Assembly: GCA_903813345.2 (NCBI GenBank)
Contig: CAIIXF020000008.1
Coordinates: forward strand, 6,521,341 to 6,585,340
From: Owenia fusiformis
Taxonomy: Eukaryota > Annelida > Polychaeta > Sabellida > Oweniidae
DNA length: 64,000 nt
Direction: 5' to 3'
Every line of letters starts with the position of its first letter. Position 1 is the stretch's first letter. The notes under the pieces were generated by a model that had not been told where the DNA came from, searched no databases, and saw only the letters and a program-made list of their open reading frames with translations. Positions 1 to 14,700 of this stretch are shown here, piece by piece. Both the position numbers and the translations under genes were made by a program.

Positions 1-3000
1 AAAAGGATGGGTTATGAGAGCCAAGTTGCAGTCACTCAAACTGTACATCCTTTTCTCATAACCTACTGAGATTTGTGGTCAGGCACATTAAGTACCAATA
101 GGGATGAGTTTTTTATTTTAGAAGATGCTGTCATCAAAATGACTTTGCCTAAGCTGGGATTCTAAACTGAGTTTAGCATCTACCAGAGGAGTAGGTAGAT
201 TTCAGGAAGATCATCTTCATCTCTCATTGCTACCTTACCCTGGGGTCTGTTTGTTATATGACAGAATACAGATGTACTTGACATCTCTCAGGTCTAAAAC
301 CTTGTTGAGGGATGCACCTAATGACCATGGAGTCATTGTGATTTGTCTATCATCCATTTCAATATGTCTATTGGGAATATTGTCCATATCTTCCAGGATG
401 ACCCTCTTACTGGCTTCTTCCACTTCAATAAAACACATCAATATAATCCTCATGCTAGACTCTTTGGGGACTCTTTTAAGACAAAGAATTCATATTTTCT
501 TATAATCTGATTATAATCTAAAAGCTAAATCTGGCTATAATTTCTGAGTAAGATCTAATCAACCTGATCAATGAAGAATGGCTAAAAGAAAATATCTGAG
601 TCACTCAACGAGGCATGAGACTGTAAGACATACCCAAGATGTATTTCTATGATGGCAAACAGGGAAAATAAGTAAGATTCGTGATTTAAAGATTTTCCTG
701 ATAGCTCGAGATCTCAGACCTTGGTTTTAGAAAAATGAACTTTGAATGAATGAATGAAACATAAGTTTAACAAAGCTGAATTAAAAAATCTCAAATTATA
801 GTGAGTGTTTGTATACAGAATGCGGTAGGGAGGAGGGGGAAAGATTATCCTACATGCTTCATTTTGTTTTTATTCCAACAGTATTCAGATAACCAATGTT
901 TGATAAGGGTATATCAATGCAACCCAGGTACCACTAACAATATACATTTGTACAAAAGTCTTGCTTCGAGCCCTTATGAAAACACCACATAATAGATCAG
1001 GGGAGAGGAACCAGGAACTTGACGCAAGACTATAGTAGGACCATCTTGACTTGTCTATGACATTTCCAAATACATGTAAATGCAATAAGGGCCATACTGT
1101 TTAACTGGTGTATGTTTTCATCATATACCTTGATGGACCAAGATGAATAAGGACCCAAAAGACAATGGTAGCAATATCACATGATGTCATATGATCTCTT
1201 TAGCTTTTCTAGTAGAAGCTCTTAATTAATTCTGGTAGCTACTAGATTAATTAAATCACTAATCCAGGATGATCTACCTATTAACATTACAATGAATTAC
1301 TTTCTCTATCTAATGGAATTAAATACAAATTGAAATCAGTGTGTTTGTTAAATTTATCTCAAAGATTGTGATCACCATTATAAAATGTCCCTCTTAGTCA
1401 AAGCCATACATGTATGACATTAAATATATCTTTCTATGGAAGCCAATGAAAATATAATTCCCAAATAAAATACAGTTCTAAATATAATATGCTACTACGA
1501 GCAACTTTCTATTCTCTAAATTGTTCTATAATTCATCATTTTGAAACAGACCAATTCCATCATACAGAATGTAATAGGAATGCCAATTCTACGCAATTTT
1601 GCAATTTTCAAGACATTTTTCCAATAATGGTTTATCCGGTTCTACAAAGACTGGAATATTAGGTGTTGAAATAGTAATCTGTAAAATGACCTGTTCTATG
1701 ATACCCCTGGTTTACACAGCACATAATTCTGTCATAATTCATAGCGGTGTTGGCAGATAGTGACTCCGAGTATATGATTGAAAATGGAGAGAGCCTTATG
1801 TGTCTAGTGAATGTTAAAAATATAAATGTGTCATTTACATTGCCAGGCCCTATGGGAATAAATATGTGATGAAATTAGATTTTCTGTCTGAATAAAAAGA
1901 TCTCTTATGTATGAATAAGTTTAAGGTCTATATTATACTGACGTGAGACAGAGACTAATATCTGTAAGATCACTGCAATAACCAAACATGGTACAGAACT
2001 ATATAGATGAGATCACGATGCTCATAGGAATTGCCGTGTACATGCTCAAAGTCTCGTGGAACATGAAAAGGATCTCAAGAGTTTGTTGGTCGAACATTTT
2101 TTCTTGAATGAGAATGATGAAAAAAGCTGAGAAGGCAAAATATATTTTATTGAATTCATGAATATTACAGCACTTCAGCTTTCAATAAAGAGAAAACTTT
2201 ACTAGCCTACAGACATAAGTTAGCATGACCAGAAAAAAATAAAATACAAATAACATATTAAAGAATCAAAAGTGGAACTTATTGAATGCTGCATATCCTG
2301 TCCCGACTTCTAAGGATAATTAGCTCTTGCTTCATAAATTACTCTTCTCCATTATAACTATTCCTTGCAGTTTCCTTCTAAAATGGGAACTGATGGTCAA
2401 ACTTTCTGGAATTTCTATATATGTAGTTTTAAGTGTTGACTACATGTATGTTTTTAACCATTGCTGATTTGACTCATTTTTACATTTTCCATTCTTATTC
2501 CAAGACCATTAGACCATTTTAATGGGGTTTCTTATAAGGCAAGAATACTTATATTACACAATTAAAGAAACTGTTCAGAAGGTCTGTTTTTTTCTCTTGC
2601 ATGTGATTTATGCACTCTTCAACAATGACATCATTGTATAGGCCAGAGATCAAAAACATACTGGTTTATGTAAATATGCTGTAATCTACACATAGAAGAG
2701 TTGTTTAATAGTTAGATACAAAATTGTACCATTGTTAGTAAGTTGGTATGACACCAAATCAGACAATATACAGAATGCGTACCTGTAGATATCCCATATC
2801 AAAAACATTTGTATATGTAATACATTTTCAAAGCAGAATGACCAAAATTTATTTGAATAATCATTATAAGCCCATTCACTCAAACACATTGACATAAACC
2901 ACAATGTGGTTTTGTGGTCTCTCACAACTCCTACAACTTCAGCATAATTTCAATAGTTGAGTAGGTGGGTGGGAGGAATGATGCACATTTTGTTTTATAC

Positions 3001-5397
3001 TTCATCAATTATAGCTGGGATCATAGCCAACTTATCTGTATTCTTCATGCAGTGTAGCTTGTGTTGTGTGTGTACATGAATTTCAATTTAAGGAGGTTTC
3101 AACGTACAGTTATACCTGTCTAAGTAGAACACCTTTGATCATCAGTTGATCTAGGGACTCTGAAAGGTGTTCTACGGAGGTGTTCCACTTCAGGAGATGT
3201 TCTACTTTACAGGTTTCAATGTATTTCAAACTACTTCCTCTATTAGTATTACCATCAAATCTGTCTCATTAAAAACATCTGTTTTTTATTGTTTTCATAT
3301 GGAAATTAGACCTATATGAAATGTAACACCATCTCGTTTGATCTATTCATATTTTCCCTCAGTAAACATCCTTTACAAAATGTTTTCATTGATAAATGAA
3401 AGTTTTCACACCTTAAATTGTATCAATTGGTTTATTTTTTACCAATCAAAGATTTGACTATGAATGAAATTTGATATTCAGCCTGAGGGAAAAATGCCCC
3501 ATTTCTATAGAAACAAACCCTTCATATACATAGAGCCATCCTTGGTCCAAGGCTATTTCACTTGAAATCTTGAATAAATGATACAAATGAAAAAAAGTTA
3601 AATTCTGATTTTGATATCTTGTCCTATAGCTCCTTATGGTGAAAAAATAAAAAGTGAAAATTGAGGATGCAAAGATGAATAATGTAAGATGCCAAGGATC
3701 TTTGGTAAGATGTATAAGATATTACAATTTCTAATTTCAATATTCAACCTCCATATATACACACACATGTTGATTCCAATCTTAAAAGTAAACATTACAG
3801 AGAATGATACCTATAACCAATACATACCTCAGTTCTTCAATATTAACATTTTATATGGCATAAATTCACAATTTACTCTTTGCTTTGCCTATTTTCCTAC
3901 TTAAAAGAGAGCTTCATCTGTAATCTACTAAGCTTTGACACTCCAGGAATATATATTGAACTAGTGCCACTCGGATTCTAATCGCATTTTTCTATTTTCT
4001 AACTAGCAATAGAAAGGAACTGTGATATCTTACAATAGACTAGTACTGCCTGGTGTTTTATGAAATTCAATATCAACTGATGAGGATGTTGAAAAGCTGA
4101 ATAATTTCTTCAAGTATATCAGTTTCATTGACCTAAAACAATTCAGTAGTCCAGGACCCAAATGCAATGTACTATAGTCCTAAAAGAAAACAGAGTCCTC
4201 AATTCACTGTGTCATGGCATTGATATGATAAGATACACATAAGTCAAAATAATTGTTCTGGCATCTCAAGCTTATGAATGTCTTAAATGCTCGAGATATG
4301 TTCTGTATTATGCTGGTTAATATTCAATAGAAAGAACAAATATTTGCAAGAGTTTATTACCCAATAAAATAGAACCAGAGACATAATATCCTTTAGTGGC
4401 CTTCACTCCTTTAAAGTTAATAGAACCATTTGTGTTTTGCGAATAAAACATACATTTGTGTGATGATCTAGTGGTTTTAGCCAATCCCTTACATATAAAT
4501 GCAAAACCAATATAGTTGCATTCATACTAGACTTTCAACCTTTTTAAATTCTTTAAATGTAAGGTTTTAATGAAAGACCTGACTTAAGATTAAAAATGTG
4601 AAAAACAATGCAGATGTCGTATTTAAACACCACAGTTCCTGTTTTATTTATGGTCAGTATATGTGAACGTTATTAACAGTTTGTGTGGGTAGTAGCTATA
4701 TTGCTATTGCTTTCATGCTACAATACATTATCCAAGGCCAATCTTTGAGCTCTTGACAGTGAAATATCTCCAACAGACTTTCATGCGCCAGAGCTATTGT
4801 TAAACATTGCATTGTTTATGATAAAAAATGTTGTTTTGATCTTAAATCTTCTACAATGGGGCTCCATCTGCAGTTGATTTATTATAAAGATGCCAGGGTA
4901 TTATGTTATATGACATATACTGAAAATGAAGAGATTACACAGTTGCATTTTCAATGTCAAAGATGAGCATTTTCACCTGTCGATAAACTCAAGGATGCAT
5001 TTCTGATTGGAAGAAGAAGCGAGCAAAAACACAGAAAAAACATCTGAGGCGATGCAAATACAACTATGTCTCGGAGTGAGTAATGTACAGAGGGACATTA
5101 CATTTGTACAATCATGAGGAGTTTACTATACATGTTACGATGTACGACTGAAAATATATGTACGCATCTGCAATCACACTAAAGCATTTTATATTCTGTA
5201 TTGCCTTATAGTTTATAGATGAATCTTGCGTGTATGATAATCTCCCGGGACAAGAACAAGTTTATAATAGGTGTTGCATGACTCCAATGGTGTGATTATG
5301 TTTGTGTATGTATTTAATAGTAATTCATGCAAAATGAGTATGTTATGCAGTGTGCGTAGAATTATATAGTATTAATATGTGGGGAAATGTGCCTTAC
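1..5397. other. Intronic/non-coding DNA, probable kindlin intron
   Basis: No exon could be recognised here on either strand. It lies downstream of the kindlin 5' exon on that gene's minus strand, so it is most simply a long intron; the next expected kindlin exon (WW-containing F0 segment) was looked for and not found, so it should lie left of the window. The only structured piece is a copy of a dispersed repeat near 3110-3215, with 'gtgttcta/gtgttccact' modules also seen in other introns of the window. A 72-codon open frame on the minus strand at 235-453 ends beside a GTAAGG donor-like site but matches nothing I know. Confidence 0.5.
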
Positions 5398-5551
5398 CTA
5401 AGCTTTCGACCAGTTTCAACATCACACCTCCGACATGGAGGTCGCCCTTGACTCGTAGAATTTTTTCGATTTGTCCAGTGACTTGAAGGTCTGTAACAGT
5501 GACTGTCAGGTCCCATGACCCGTCAATCATCACTCCATCTGGCATCATCAT
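5398..5551 (-). CDS. FERMT: Kindlin/fermitin, N-terminal coding exon (partial gene)
   Basis: Kindlins are cytoplasmic FERM-domain adaptors that bind integrin beta tails and activate integrins at adhesions. This exon encodes the start of the F0 subdomain. It contains [15 protein letters not shown], then [12 protein letters not shown], then [20 protein letters not shown], which follows the kindlin pattern (MPDG..DG(S/T)W.L.V.VTDL...LRV.G..H(I/V)GGVMLKLVE). The exon runs 5398-5578; the donor is GTAAGG (CCTTAC on the plus strand at 5392-5397), with phase 1, and the acceptor is CTATTAG at its upper edge. The coding start is placed at the first of three consecutive ATGs (5551 down to 5543); the frame stays open above it, so a longer N-terminus from an upstream exon is possible. 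The exon recognition is confident; which vertebrate kindlin it matches best is not determinable. Confidence 0.85.
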
Positions 5552-5578
5552 CTTGTAAGTTTTAGTAGGGAACTGTCG

Positions 5579-8500
5579 CTAATAGATAAGTAATATCCGT
5601 TTCTGTGAACTGTGAGATGTCCCCTTATATTTTCTTGTACAGTTTCAAACTTGTTCAAATCACATCCTGTGTGAAAACTCTATTACTATACACTGTCACA
5701 CTATGTTACCATCAAAAATTCAAATATCCTTTATTTTAAGAATTTCTGGAATCCAACTTGAAATTCAATACTTGAAAGTTGTTCAAAAGTAGGTCAGAGT
5801 TCAGAAATTTGCACCCAAAACTTCTGGATTTTGTTACAATGTTTTCCTACCTTTTAACAATCTGTAACTTGTCAAAATTCAGTTAAACTTCTTTTGAGTA
5901 TATTCCGAAATAGCACTGAATGCAGACAGTTGTTTAAATATCCATAAAAAAGGGTATAAACCCTCTTGAAACGGGACGATCGTGAAATGTGACTCACTCG
6001 GCCAATATTCCCTATTTGGATAGAGCGAGAGGGCGAACACAGATGTAACACGCTTTCTGATTGGTCAGAAGTTGAATACGAATCAAAACAGAAACTATAC
6101 GTTTTTGATCAATTTTTTACTTTTACTGAGATATTTGATAAAATAAACGACACGACTTCTACCAAACCAATCGTATAAATTAAAAGCCATAATAATCAGA
6201 AACCAAGTTTGATCTAAATTATTGGGAAATACCATTTCCATGAAGTAAAAATTAGACCAATCACAGCTCATGGCTGAGTGACTTGGTGAATCTAATTTTA
6301 GATTATAATGACGTTATCTTAGGAATCTCCTCTTGATAAAATGTAAACAAGGATTTCCTCACTGACTGCCAGAGACCACTTTTTAAATGAACCATCACAA
6401 ACCTTGAGAACAGATAAATAAGATACACCCACATTTCAGCCATAAGATGCATGAATGATGCATAATCCTCCCATACCATAAATTATTCCTCAGAGAAGCT
6501 ACAACGAAAAGGTGGGAACACCTCCACTCAAGAAAAATCCCTAATTTATATAGACATAAATTAAATATAATTTATATAGTGTATATATACATAATTTATA
6601 TATATACAAGGATTATGTGGTAATTCGATAATAAATGTTTAAAGCTTTGATGTTCCAACATTGGCTGATTTATCACATTTTAAACTATTTCACGTCAATG
6701 TCACATTGCATGTCACATATGAAAACTATCGAGGTCATGAAAGATCTAATTAGTATTTTACATCAATGGCAGTTAAATGAAAAGAAAGTTGAAGTTATTA
6801 AATAGGAAGAGCGTTTCAATATCTGTAACATTAGATTTACTGTGAGTTTTGATACCCACTTGGTTGTACAAATGTACAATAATGGTCATTCAAAGTTAAT
6901 GTATGTTTAACATCCCCTCTCTCCTAGGATGAGACCGGACATTAAAATATAATTAACTTTGAATGGCCTACTATATGTACACATTATTATTTGCAATATA
7001 CTTTATTGTTCAGTGAGTGAACACTAATAGTTAAATGATGTGATTGATTGATTGGTTACTACATGACAAATGTAGCGCCCTCTTTCAATATATCATGAAC
7101 TAGAATGACACAGTTGTTAACATTGAATACTGTTTTCTGATGGTCACATAATTTGTAAGGCATTATAATCCAAGTGTATTCTGCTTTTTTTAACTTTTTG
7201 TCACAATCATATACATAAGAAGAAACAATATACTTATTACTTTAATTTCTTTTTTTATTCATTCACAAAATAAATTGTTTTCATAATTTTTAATACAAAC
7301 ATATCACAATAATTGACCAGCAATTACAACAAATAAAATACATACTGAACATAAAACTTTATATACAAATCTACCCAAGGCATCACCTCAAATCTTTTGC
7401 ACAATATGTTATTGTTCCTTTTACTCAATGGTGAGGATACTTTTTGATCTTTTGTGTTTTACTATAGAGTAAATACCATTTCATTATTTGACTTAATAAA
7501 AATGTAGAATCAAACAAAGTAAAAATGTTGATCAAGTTAAATCTGCCATTTGAGGTCACAATTTTGGCAAATGAAGATAAATCAAAGTGCAAACATTAGA
7601 ATGAGTCCATGAAGAGGCATATTTATGACATATTTTAACATCAGGAACAAACCAGGACATTAACATTACTCATACAATATTAGGTCAAACATGTAATGCC
7701 GTCAGTTCTACAGTAGAATTGTCAATTCTGTTCAACCAGTGCATATATTTCATTCACACTGATGATATATCCTTTTATCAAGATGAGTATTGTCTCCAGG
7801 TCGGTATTCTCTTGGGCTACTTATATTCTTTACTATGTTCATCTCTGTGGACATATTGAAGCTATCTTCATCATTGAGTATTTACATTCATATTGCTGCT
7901 TTCTTCTATCATAGATACTAGTATTCCGTAATTCCGCGGCGTGGACAGAATTCGACAAAACTTCAATTTTTTGCAGAATCCCTGATTTTCATGAAAATCC
8001 CGCGGAATTACCAGAATTTCCAGAAATTACATATTTTACGATCTCCTACCTTTTGCGGGGTATTTGAAGTGAAGAGTGTCTGTTTATGTCCAACAATCAA
8101 TCATTATTGAGTACAAGTACGATTTCACCGTGAAATTCAACATTCTATCACGTTTAAATTCGCTGAAGCGAGTTTGCTAATGACGCGCAGTTCTTACCTA
8201 GAAAGTAGCTAACTTCCGTTTCCGTTTTACGTCAATTTTCATCGTTTTAAAAGATTGCAGAATTTGGACTTTTTTTGAAAATTTGTGCAGAATTTCGATT
8301 TTCTCCTTGCAGAATTTGCTTTTTTTCATGCAGAAAACTAGTATCTGTGTTCTATTACTTCATCAACAGCTATACAGGGGCTGGAGTATTGGTTCAGAGT
8401 AATACACAGATGCAAACAGAAAAAATATTGCATCACTGAAGTAAATGGTACATCTCCAATATGCAGAACATAGAGGTCAACTCTTAACACTGTCTACACC

Positions 8501-8771
8501 TTTTTACACCAAAATGGTAAATAGTGGGCATTTTATGTACATATGTAGGGACTGACTGATGTGATCATCTTTGTTCGCTCAGCTCCCCTTCAGTCACAGT
8601 GAAGACCGAACGTGTGAAGATATGATGCAATAATGCGTCCTATAATGTACTATAGTGACTGGGCATTATATCTCCTGAACCTCCAATAATTCATCCAGAA
8701 AATACATTTTGAATATATTCCAAGATTCACATCTATGAGGTGGAAATAAGAGGTGGCAATTCCCATGATGC
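5579..8771. other. Spacer between TTC8 3' end and kindlin 5' exon
   Basis: No coding exon is visible. The two flanking genes are both on the minus strand, so this holds the TTC8 3' UTR and polyadenylation region at its right side and the kindlin 5' UTR/promoter region at its left. CCAAT-box-like sequences occur near 6055-6070. An AT-only palindromic stretch lies near 6545-6605, a short imperfect inverted repeat (cattcaaagttaat / attaactttgaatg) near 6886-6965, and a MITE-like unit at 7913-8347 (listed separately). Confidence 0.5.
7913..8347. mobile_element. MITE-like repeat with AGATACTAGT/ACTAGTATCT ends
   Basis: A 435-bp segment starts with AGATACTAGT and ends with the inverse ACTAGTATCT, giving 10-bp terminal inverted repeats. 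Inside, the motif TGCAGAATTT recurs several times near the right end and CGCGGAATTAC-like motifs near the left. No open reading frame is present. The short termini could have arisen by chance, so the call is tentative. Confidence 0.4.
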
Positions 8772-11700
8772 TCAGAGCATTGCAAAGTGATGTTTAAGCT
8801 GTTTAAATAGGTCTTTAGAGTCTGCATGGTCTGGGAATGCCTCCTTTGCTTTGTTAACAGCATTGTAGCTGCTTTGTAAATCACCAACCTGGAATGTATA
8901 AAATATACATTACATATAAATATGATTAAAAAACATGCACGAACAAGAAACAAGAAATGAAGATGCTGCCTCAGAATAAAATAAATGGAAAAGGAGCCAA
9001 TGATTTATATATATTAAATGACCATGCCATCTCCAAAGAAAAAATGCCATAAAAATAAATTAGAGCAACTTCCATGTACTTCCATCATGTGGCATTTAAC
9101 AAATTTAAATCACTAATTATAATGTTGAGACACAACCAAAGGGCATCATTTTAAAACTACAAGTACATGCACACAGGCCCATAGAGTGAACCTTCCCCTG
9201 GCCAAAAACCCTTTCAAAATCATGTGGTTTTCACCATTCTGATTTTGGGCCAAAGTTGTCCAATGAGAACCCATCTGGAATTTTTTGAAAAATGAACCCT
9301 CCTTGGCAAAAGCTGGCTACGGGCATGTGTGCACTATAATCATATAACAATACAAAACCGATACATCAGATGTTTTTATGGTATTACAACATGATTAGTA
9401 ATAAATTCAACATGAGGTTCTTGCTCACCTAACATTACGAACTAAAATCAGTATAATTGATGGTGAAATATAGATTAATTGATTATTACGCAAACATGAG
9501 GCTCGATTCAAAGTCAGTAAAGGTATAATTAGTAGATGTCATGGACATAGAAAAAAATTGTATTGATTTAGGTCTTTACAAAGCACTTCAATTAAGACAT
9601 GAATGGATGCTGATTGAAACATTGTGCTCTACATGTATTGACATAGCAAGGAATACCAGCTGTACATCTACATGTATTGACATAGCAAGGAATACTAGCT
9701 GTACATCTACATGTATTGACATAGCAAGGAATACAAGCTGTACATCTACATGTATTGACATAGCAAGGAATACTAGCTGTACATCTACATGTATTGACAT
9801 AGCAAGGAATACCAGCTGTACATCTACATGTATTGACATAGCAAGGAATACCAGCTGTACATCTACATGTATTGACATAGCAAGGAATACCAGCTGTACA
9901 TCTACATGTATTGACATAGCAAGGAATACCAGCTGTACATCTACATGTATTGACATAGCAAGGAATACCAGCTGTACATCTACATGTATTGACATAGCAA
10001 GGAATACCAGCTGTACATCTACATATATTGACATAGCAAGGAATACCAGCTGTACATCTACATGTATTTGGTGGTTCACTTTTTAATCAACTATTCCATG
10101 CCTTTTATCTTAGATTACCAAGGTATGAAGATATCAAACTGGTAAGCGAGTATGATGCCTTTAGGATATTGTAGCTTTCAACAGGCATTTTGTGAAGTTT
10201 AACCTGCGTCTTGTTGAAAAACAAATGCTTGATCAAATTTTGCAAATCCCCTGAAAAACTGATGAAAGCAGATTGAAGCAGTGTTTAATCAGAGACATCT
10301 TTGAATAAATAGAAAAGTAATTTAACCATGGATAATCTGTTTCACAGTCCTATGTTAGAAATAGAAAGGGGAACACTACAAGGGCTGAAGGCAAGGGTAG
10401 CTGGCCCTTCCAATTTTGCTTCCTCAAAAGAAAGCAATGACAGACTTTCTCTGGAAATTTGCATTTATTAAAGATTACATTGTGTACTTACCTTATCAGA
10501 AAGCTGTGCAAAGTTATAGTGAGGTTCAAACATATGTGGGGCCATTGACTGGGCAGACTGGAAGAAAGCTCTTGCCTAAAACAGAAAAATGTTTGTTCTT
10601 TGAAGACATCACTAAATGAAATGCTGAGATATTCTGGGTCTGACTACTGATCAATATATACTGACCTAGTGTAAATTGATAAGCACCCATTTTTATACTG
10701 ATTTTTTGTGCCGACTCTTTTTTGAAATCAGTGCTTAGGATATTTGTATGTGTAACATTTAAATAACAGAAGCAAAGTATATGCAGTCACTTATATTGTA
10801 CAATAAAATGACAGTTTTGTGTAACACAGGCTTGATGCAACACTTTTATTAAAAAGCTAAGCTAGGGATTGTTTACATTGTACGTTTGTTGCATTTCTAA
10901 ACTTCACAAGTAAACAAAAGAATCAATCAACCATACCGTAAAAATGTAATGAAAAGTTTTATGAAACTGAGTACTAACTTGTTCTATATGTCCTTTCCTG
11001 AGCTCTAACACTCCTAGGTTATTGTAGGCTTCAGGGTGATCATTTGAAGCACTTATTGCAAGTCTAAAGCACTGGTAGGCCAAGTTCATATCACCAATGC
11101 CCTGGAATTAACATAACGAATACATAATAGAAAGTCATAGATATGGGATTTATCCTGTAGGAAATATGTATGAGGAGCATTATACGTATACTGATCATGT
11201 TTTGTATGAAGTACTAGCTTTCATAAGAAGCCCATACTCAGTCTTATATATCAAAGGAACTCACCGTTCTCAATACTAACCTGGACAACACTGTCACATT
11301 TGCAAGAAAAAGTGATATCCCACACCAAACTATTATTTTATCTCTTGATATATTATTTTACGGCATGAATTCAAACATATAGTTTGAACAACAAAGGTTT
11401 CAAGAACTAATTGCCATTATCCTGTTGCATTTATTTGACAACATGATGTTTCAAATAAATAATAAAATCCACTTACAAGAGCAACATGGCCAACATTATA
11501 CCAAATATCAGCAGCATTTTCATCCGTTGCCATGGTGAGTGCACGTTCAAAGCATGTAAGAGTCATGTCATATTGTTGAGCATAGAAACAACAAAGTCCA
11601 AGGTTTGTAAACAGCTCAGAATTGTAAACTCCCATCTGTAACAACCGTCTGAAAGTATATTTGAGGCATGCATTACCATAGGTGTAACAAAATCAGACTC

Positions 11701-14700
11701 CATAATAAAATCAGACTCCATAATCATATCAACAATATAATAATAGACTCATAATAGACAAAAAATAACTAGATGCGTTTGTATCATAATTCATAATATC
11801 AATTCAATTACATCATTACATCCTTCATGAGTGATATGAAACTGACTTTGAGGTGAAATTAAGGCTCAAAACAATGAATTACTGACAAAATATTTTTAGT
11901 GAAAATATATTTCTGCTTTATTGTAGGGTGGGCTATTTGGGATTTAGATCATGTTTCACCGCTGAAATGAATTGAAACGTTAAAATCCTGTATTGCCTAT
12001 TGTTAGCTCTCATTTTAAATTTTTTTTGTATTTTACTGCTTGCTATGTGATACACTGAACAGATTTTTCTATAAATTGTGAACTTATGTAATAAGGGATA
12101 TCTTTGTAGATATGAAATGATTGCAATCCAATTACCATACAAATTAAATAATTTCAATATGAACACTATCTTTGCATAAAAATCATTAGAAAGATTTTTA
12201 TCCATCCCTTTATATCATACTGAGGAAATTAGTATCACCTGATCTAAAGGCATTGAATGAAAATAATAACGGTACATGTAATTGTATATTCTATTAAAGG
12301 CCATGTATGACAAAGAGTAAAAAAAATATTTTTCCTTGAAACGATTCTTCTGTCTATTTTAACATCAACACTTAGAGAGTGAACAATTACATCAGCTTAT
12401 ATGTACATGTGAGCTAAAAATCATTATTAATGAATAGTGAGAAAGTCTCATTTCTTTGAACACCCTACAAAAAAATTGGAAAAAATGTTTTTTAAATTAT
12501 CCATAATTATCATTTATTGATAACAATTTGTAAAAGTTTGAAGCTTATCCAGTTAGGCTAGCAGTTTTCTTGGAATCATACGACAGAAATAAAAAAGATC
12601 TCAGGATGAAAAATCTAAAATGATCACCTATCAAAATCAGTTCGAAGGTTTCATATCCAGAAACATCCCCAAACATTTCAAACCAATACCTCAAAAAGAC
12701 CAGTGGTAAATACTTAAACAAGAATTTGGGATGCTCAGGCACGCTACCACAACCAATACATGTATGACAAGAAAACATTGACATAGGTAGCTTTTAATAT
12801 GGGTGATATGAAAACAAGGACAAAAAATCATCCAATAGGCATGCTTATATCAGCTGTTCCAATAATCTAATATCAATTGTGGTTGCATGAAATAACAATA
12901 ACTTAATGATAGAAAATAGTTATCTGATAATATTTTCCTTTTTGTATTAATTCTTGCTATAACATGAACAAATGAACAACAAGAACAAATGATAAGCTTA
13001 TTAATTTCAGAGTGGATGCTTCATTAAAAAAGGTAGACATGGTTTTCAAACGGGCATTCATCTTAGTTTCATTTCTGACATTATTTGAAAAACCATATGA
13101 AATAGCCGCCCTGAGTGCCAATGTGCAATTATGTCGTACAGCTGGGAAAGAAATTACGGCTTTACAGGATATCAACAGTGTGGTTAACAAATTAAAAATA
13201 TTTGCTGGAAACAAAATAAGAGACGCAAAGAAAGAGGGAAATTCAGCAGATCCACTTCAGCATCTCATCTTGGATGTAATAAGTGATATTCCCAATGAGT
13301 GTGTTCTTAAAGAACACTTAACGTACCTCTCAGAGAAATTGGATGATTTAAGTATTTATGATTTGGTGATGAATATAGCCATTTTGCAATCAACGGTTGT
13401 GCAAATAAGTGAAATAAATGGTGAGTTGTATTTTGTTCCCTGGAGAGAGGACAGGGAGTTATTTATTTAAATGTTCACAGGGTTTGCTTTAAGAGTCAGC
13501 ATTAACATCAATTAATTGTTTCTTTTTTAATTTATATTTCAAAGTGCAATATATAATAGGTTACACTATACAATCCTTAATATTTCTCAATCTTGTTCCT
13601 TTAAACAAACCTTCAACATAACAGTAAGACCAGTAAAGTGGAACACCTCTTTATGTGGAACACTATTCAGAGTCCCATGACTGATTGTTCCACTTACACA
13701 GGTTTGAATATATTATCTCATGTGCTACATTTGAATTTTACTATCATACATAATAATGATTGCTTTTAAATTTTTTAAAGGCATTGCTGCATTTTGTATG
13801 ATGATTGATAATATTCCATTGAGTTATTTTACTTTTTAGACCAGTCCAGAGATTCCACTATTATGAAATCAATAAGAAATCGCCAAACTTATATAAGTTA
13901 TGATGATATGGTAGACATAATGAAAGATTTGACAGAGGAGTACCCTTCCCAGATGTCTATGTACTCTATTGGCAAATCAGGAGAGGGGAGGGAAATCTGG
14001 GTAATGGCTGTTAGTGCCAACAAACCAGATGAGCATGTGTTGTTGAGACCAGAGTTGAAATATGTTGGGGGAATACATGGTAATGAGGTAAGACCATAAA
14101 TCAGTCTTCAATTCACTTTTTCAGCAAGTTCTAAAATAATTTGCAAACAACTAATTGTAATTTTTTAGAAGTTGTAGGTTCCAAGGTTATTGTTCTTGCT
14201 TATCAGTTTTATCATCTACTCATGAAAGAGAATGAAATTATTGTTAACAGTTGTAGTTTATTTGCAATGAACTACATTTATTATCTTGATTGTTGTAAAT
14301 ATGGGTATATGTTATTACATTTAATATGTGCATGCTCTTTATAAGGAGACACTTTACTTTATGAAATGAAACATAAAATAAACACAATGTTGAACCATAT
14401 GGGGTTTCAAGAGAAAGTCCACGATTCAGCAGATACATTTAATGGAACTCCTAAACACAATTTACTACTAAAGTGTTTCATTATCAAACTCAAAAAGTTA
14501 GATGGATTCTGACCTACAAAATCTATTAATTGTTTATATGCATGCCATGTTATATGACCCCAGTTACACACCTAGTGGTGAGACTGATACCTACATAGGT
14601 ATAGGTAACCAGACAACTCAACCCTAAACAACTCAACCCTAAGACAATTCAACCTCTATAGACAAATCATTCTCTGGACAACTCATCCCTTAGATAACTC

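Noticed and set aside
235-453. Possible exon of an unknown gene, minus strand (72 codons, next to a GTAAGG site)
   Set aside because: No recognisable family, no clear acceptor, and does not fit the expected kindlin sequence. Equally open on the plus strand, so coding cannot be supported.
12545-12784. Minus-strand 79-codon ORF with several aromatic residues
   Set aside because: No family match, no splice logic with TTC8, and lies in a plain intronic stretch.
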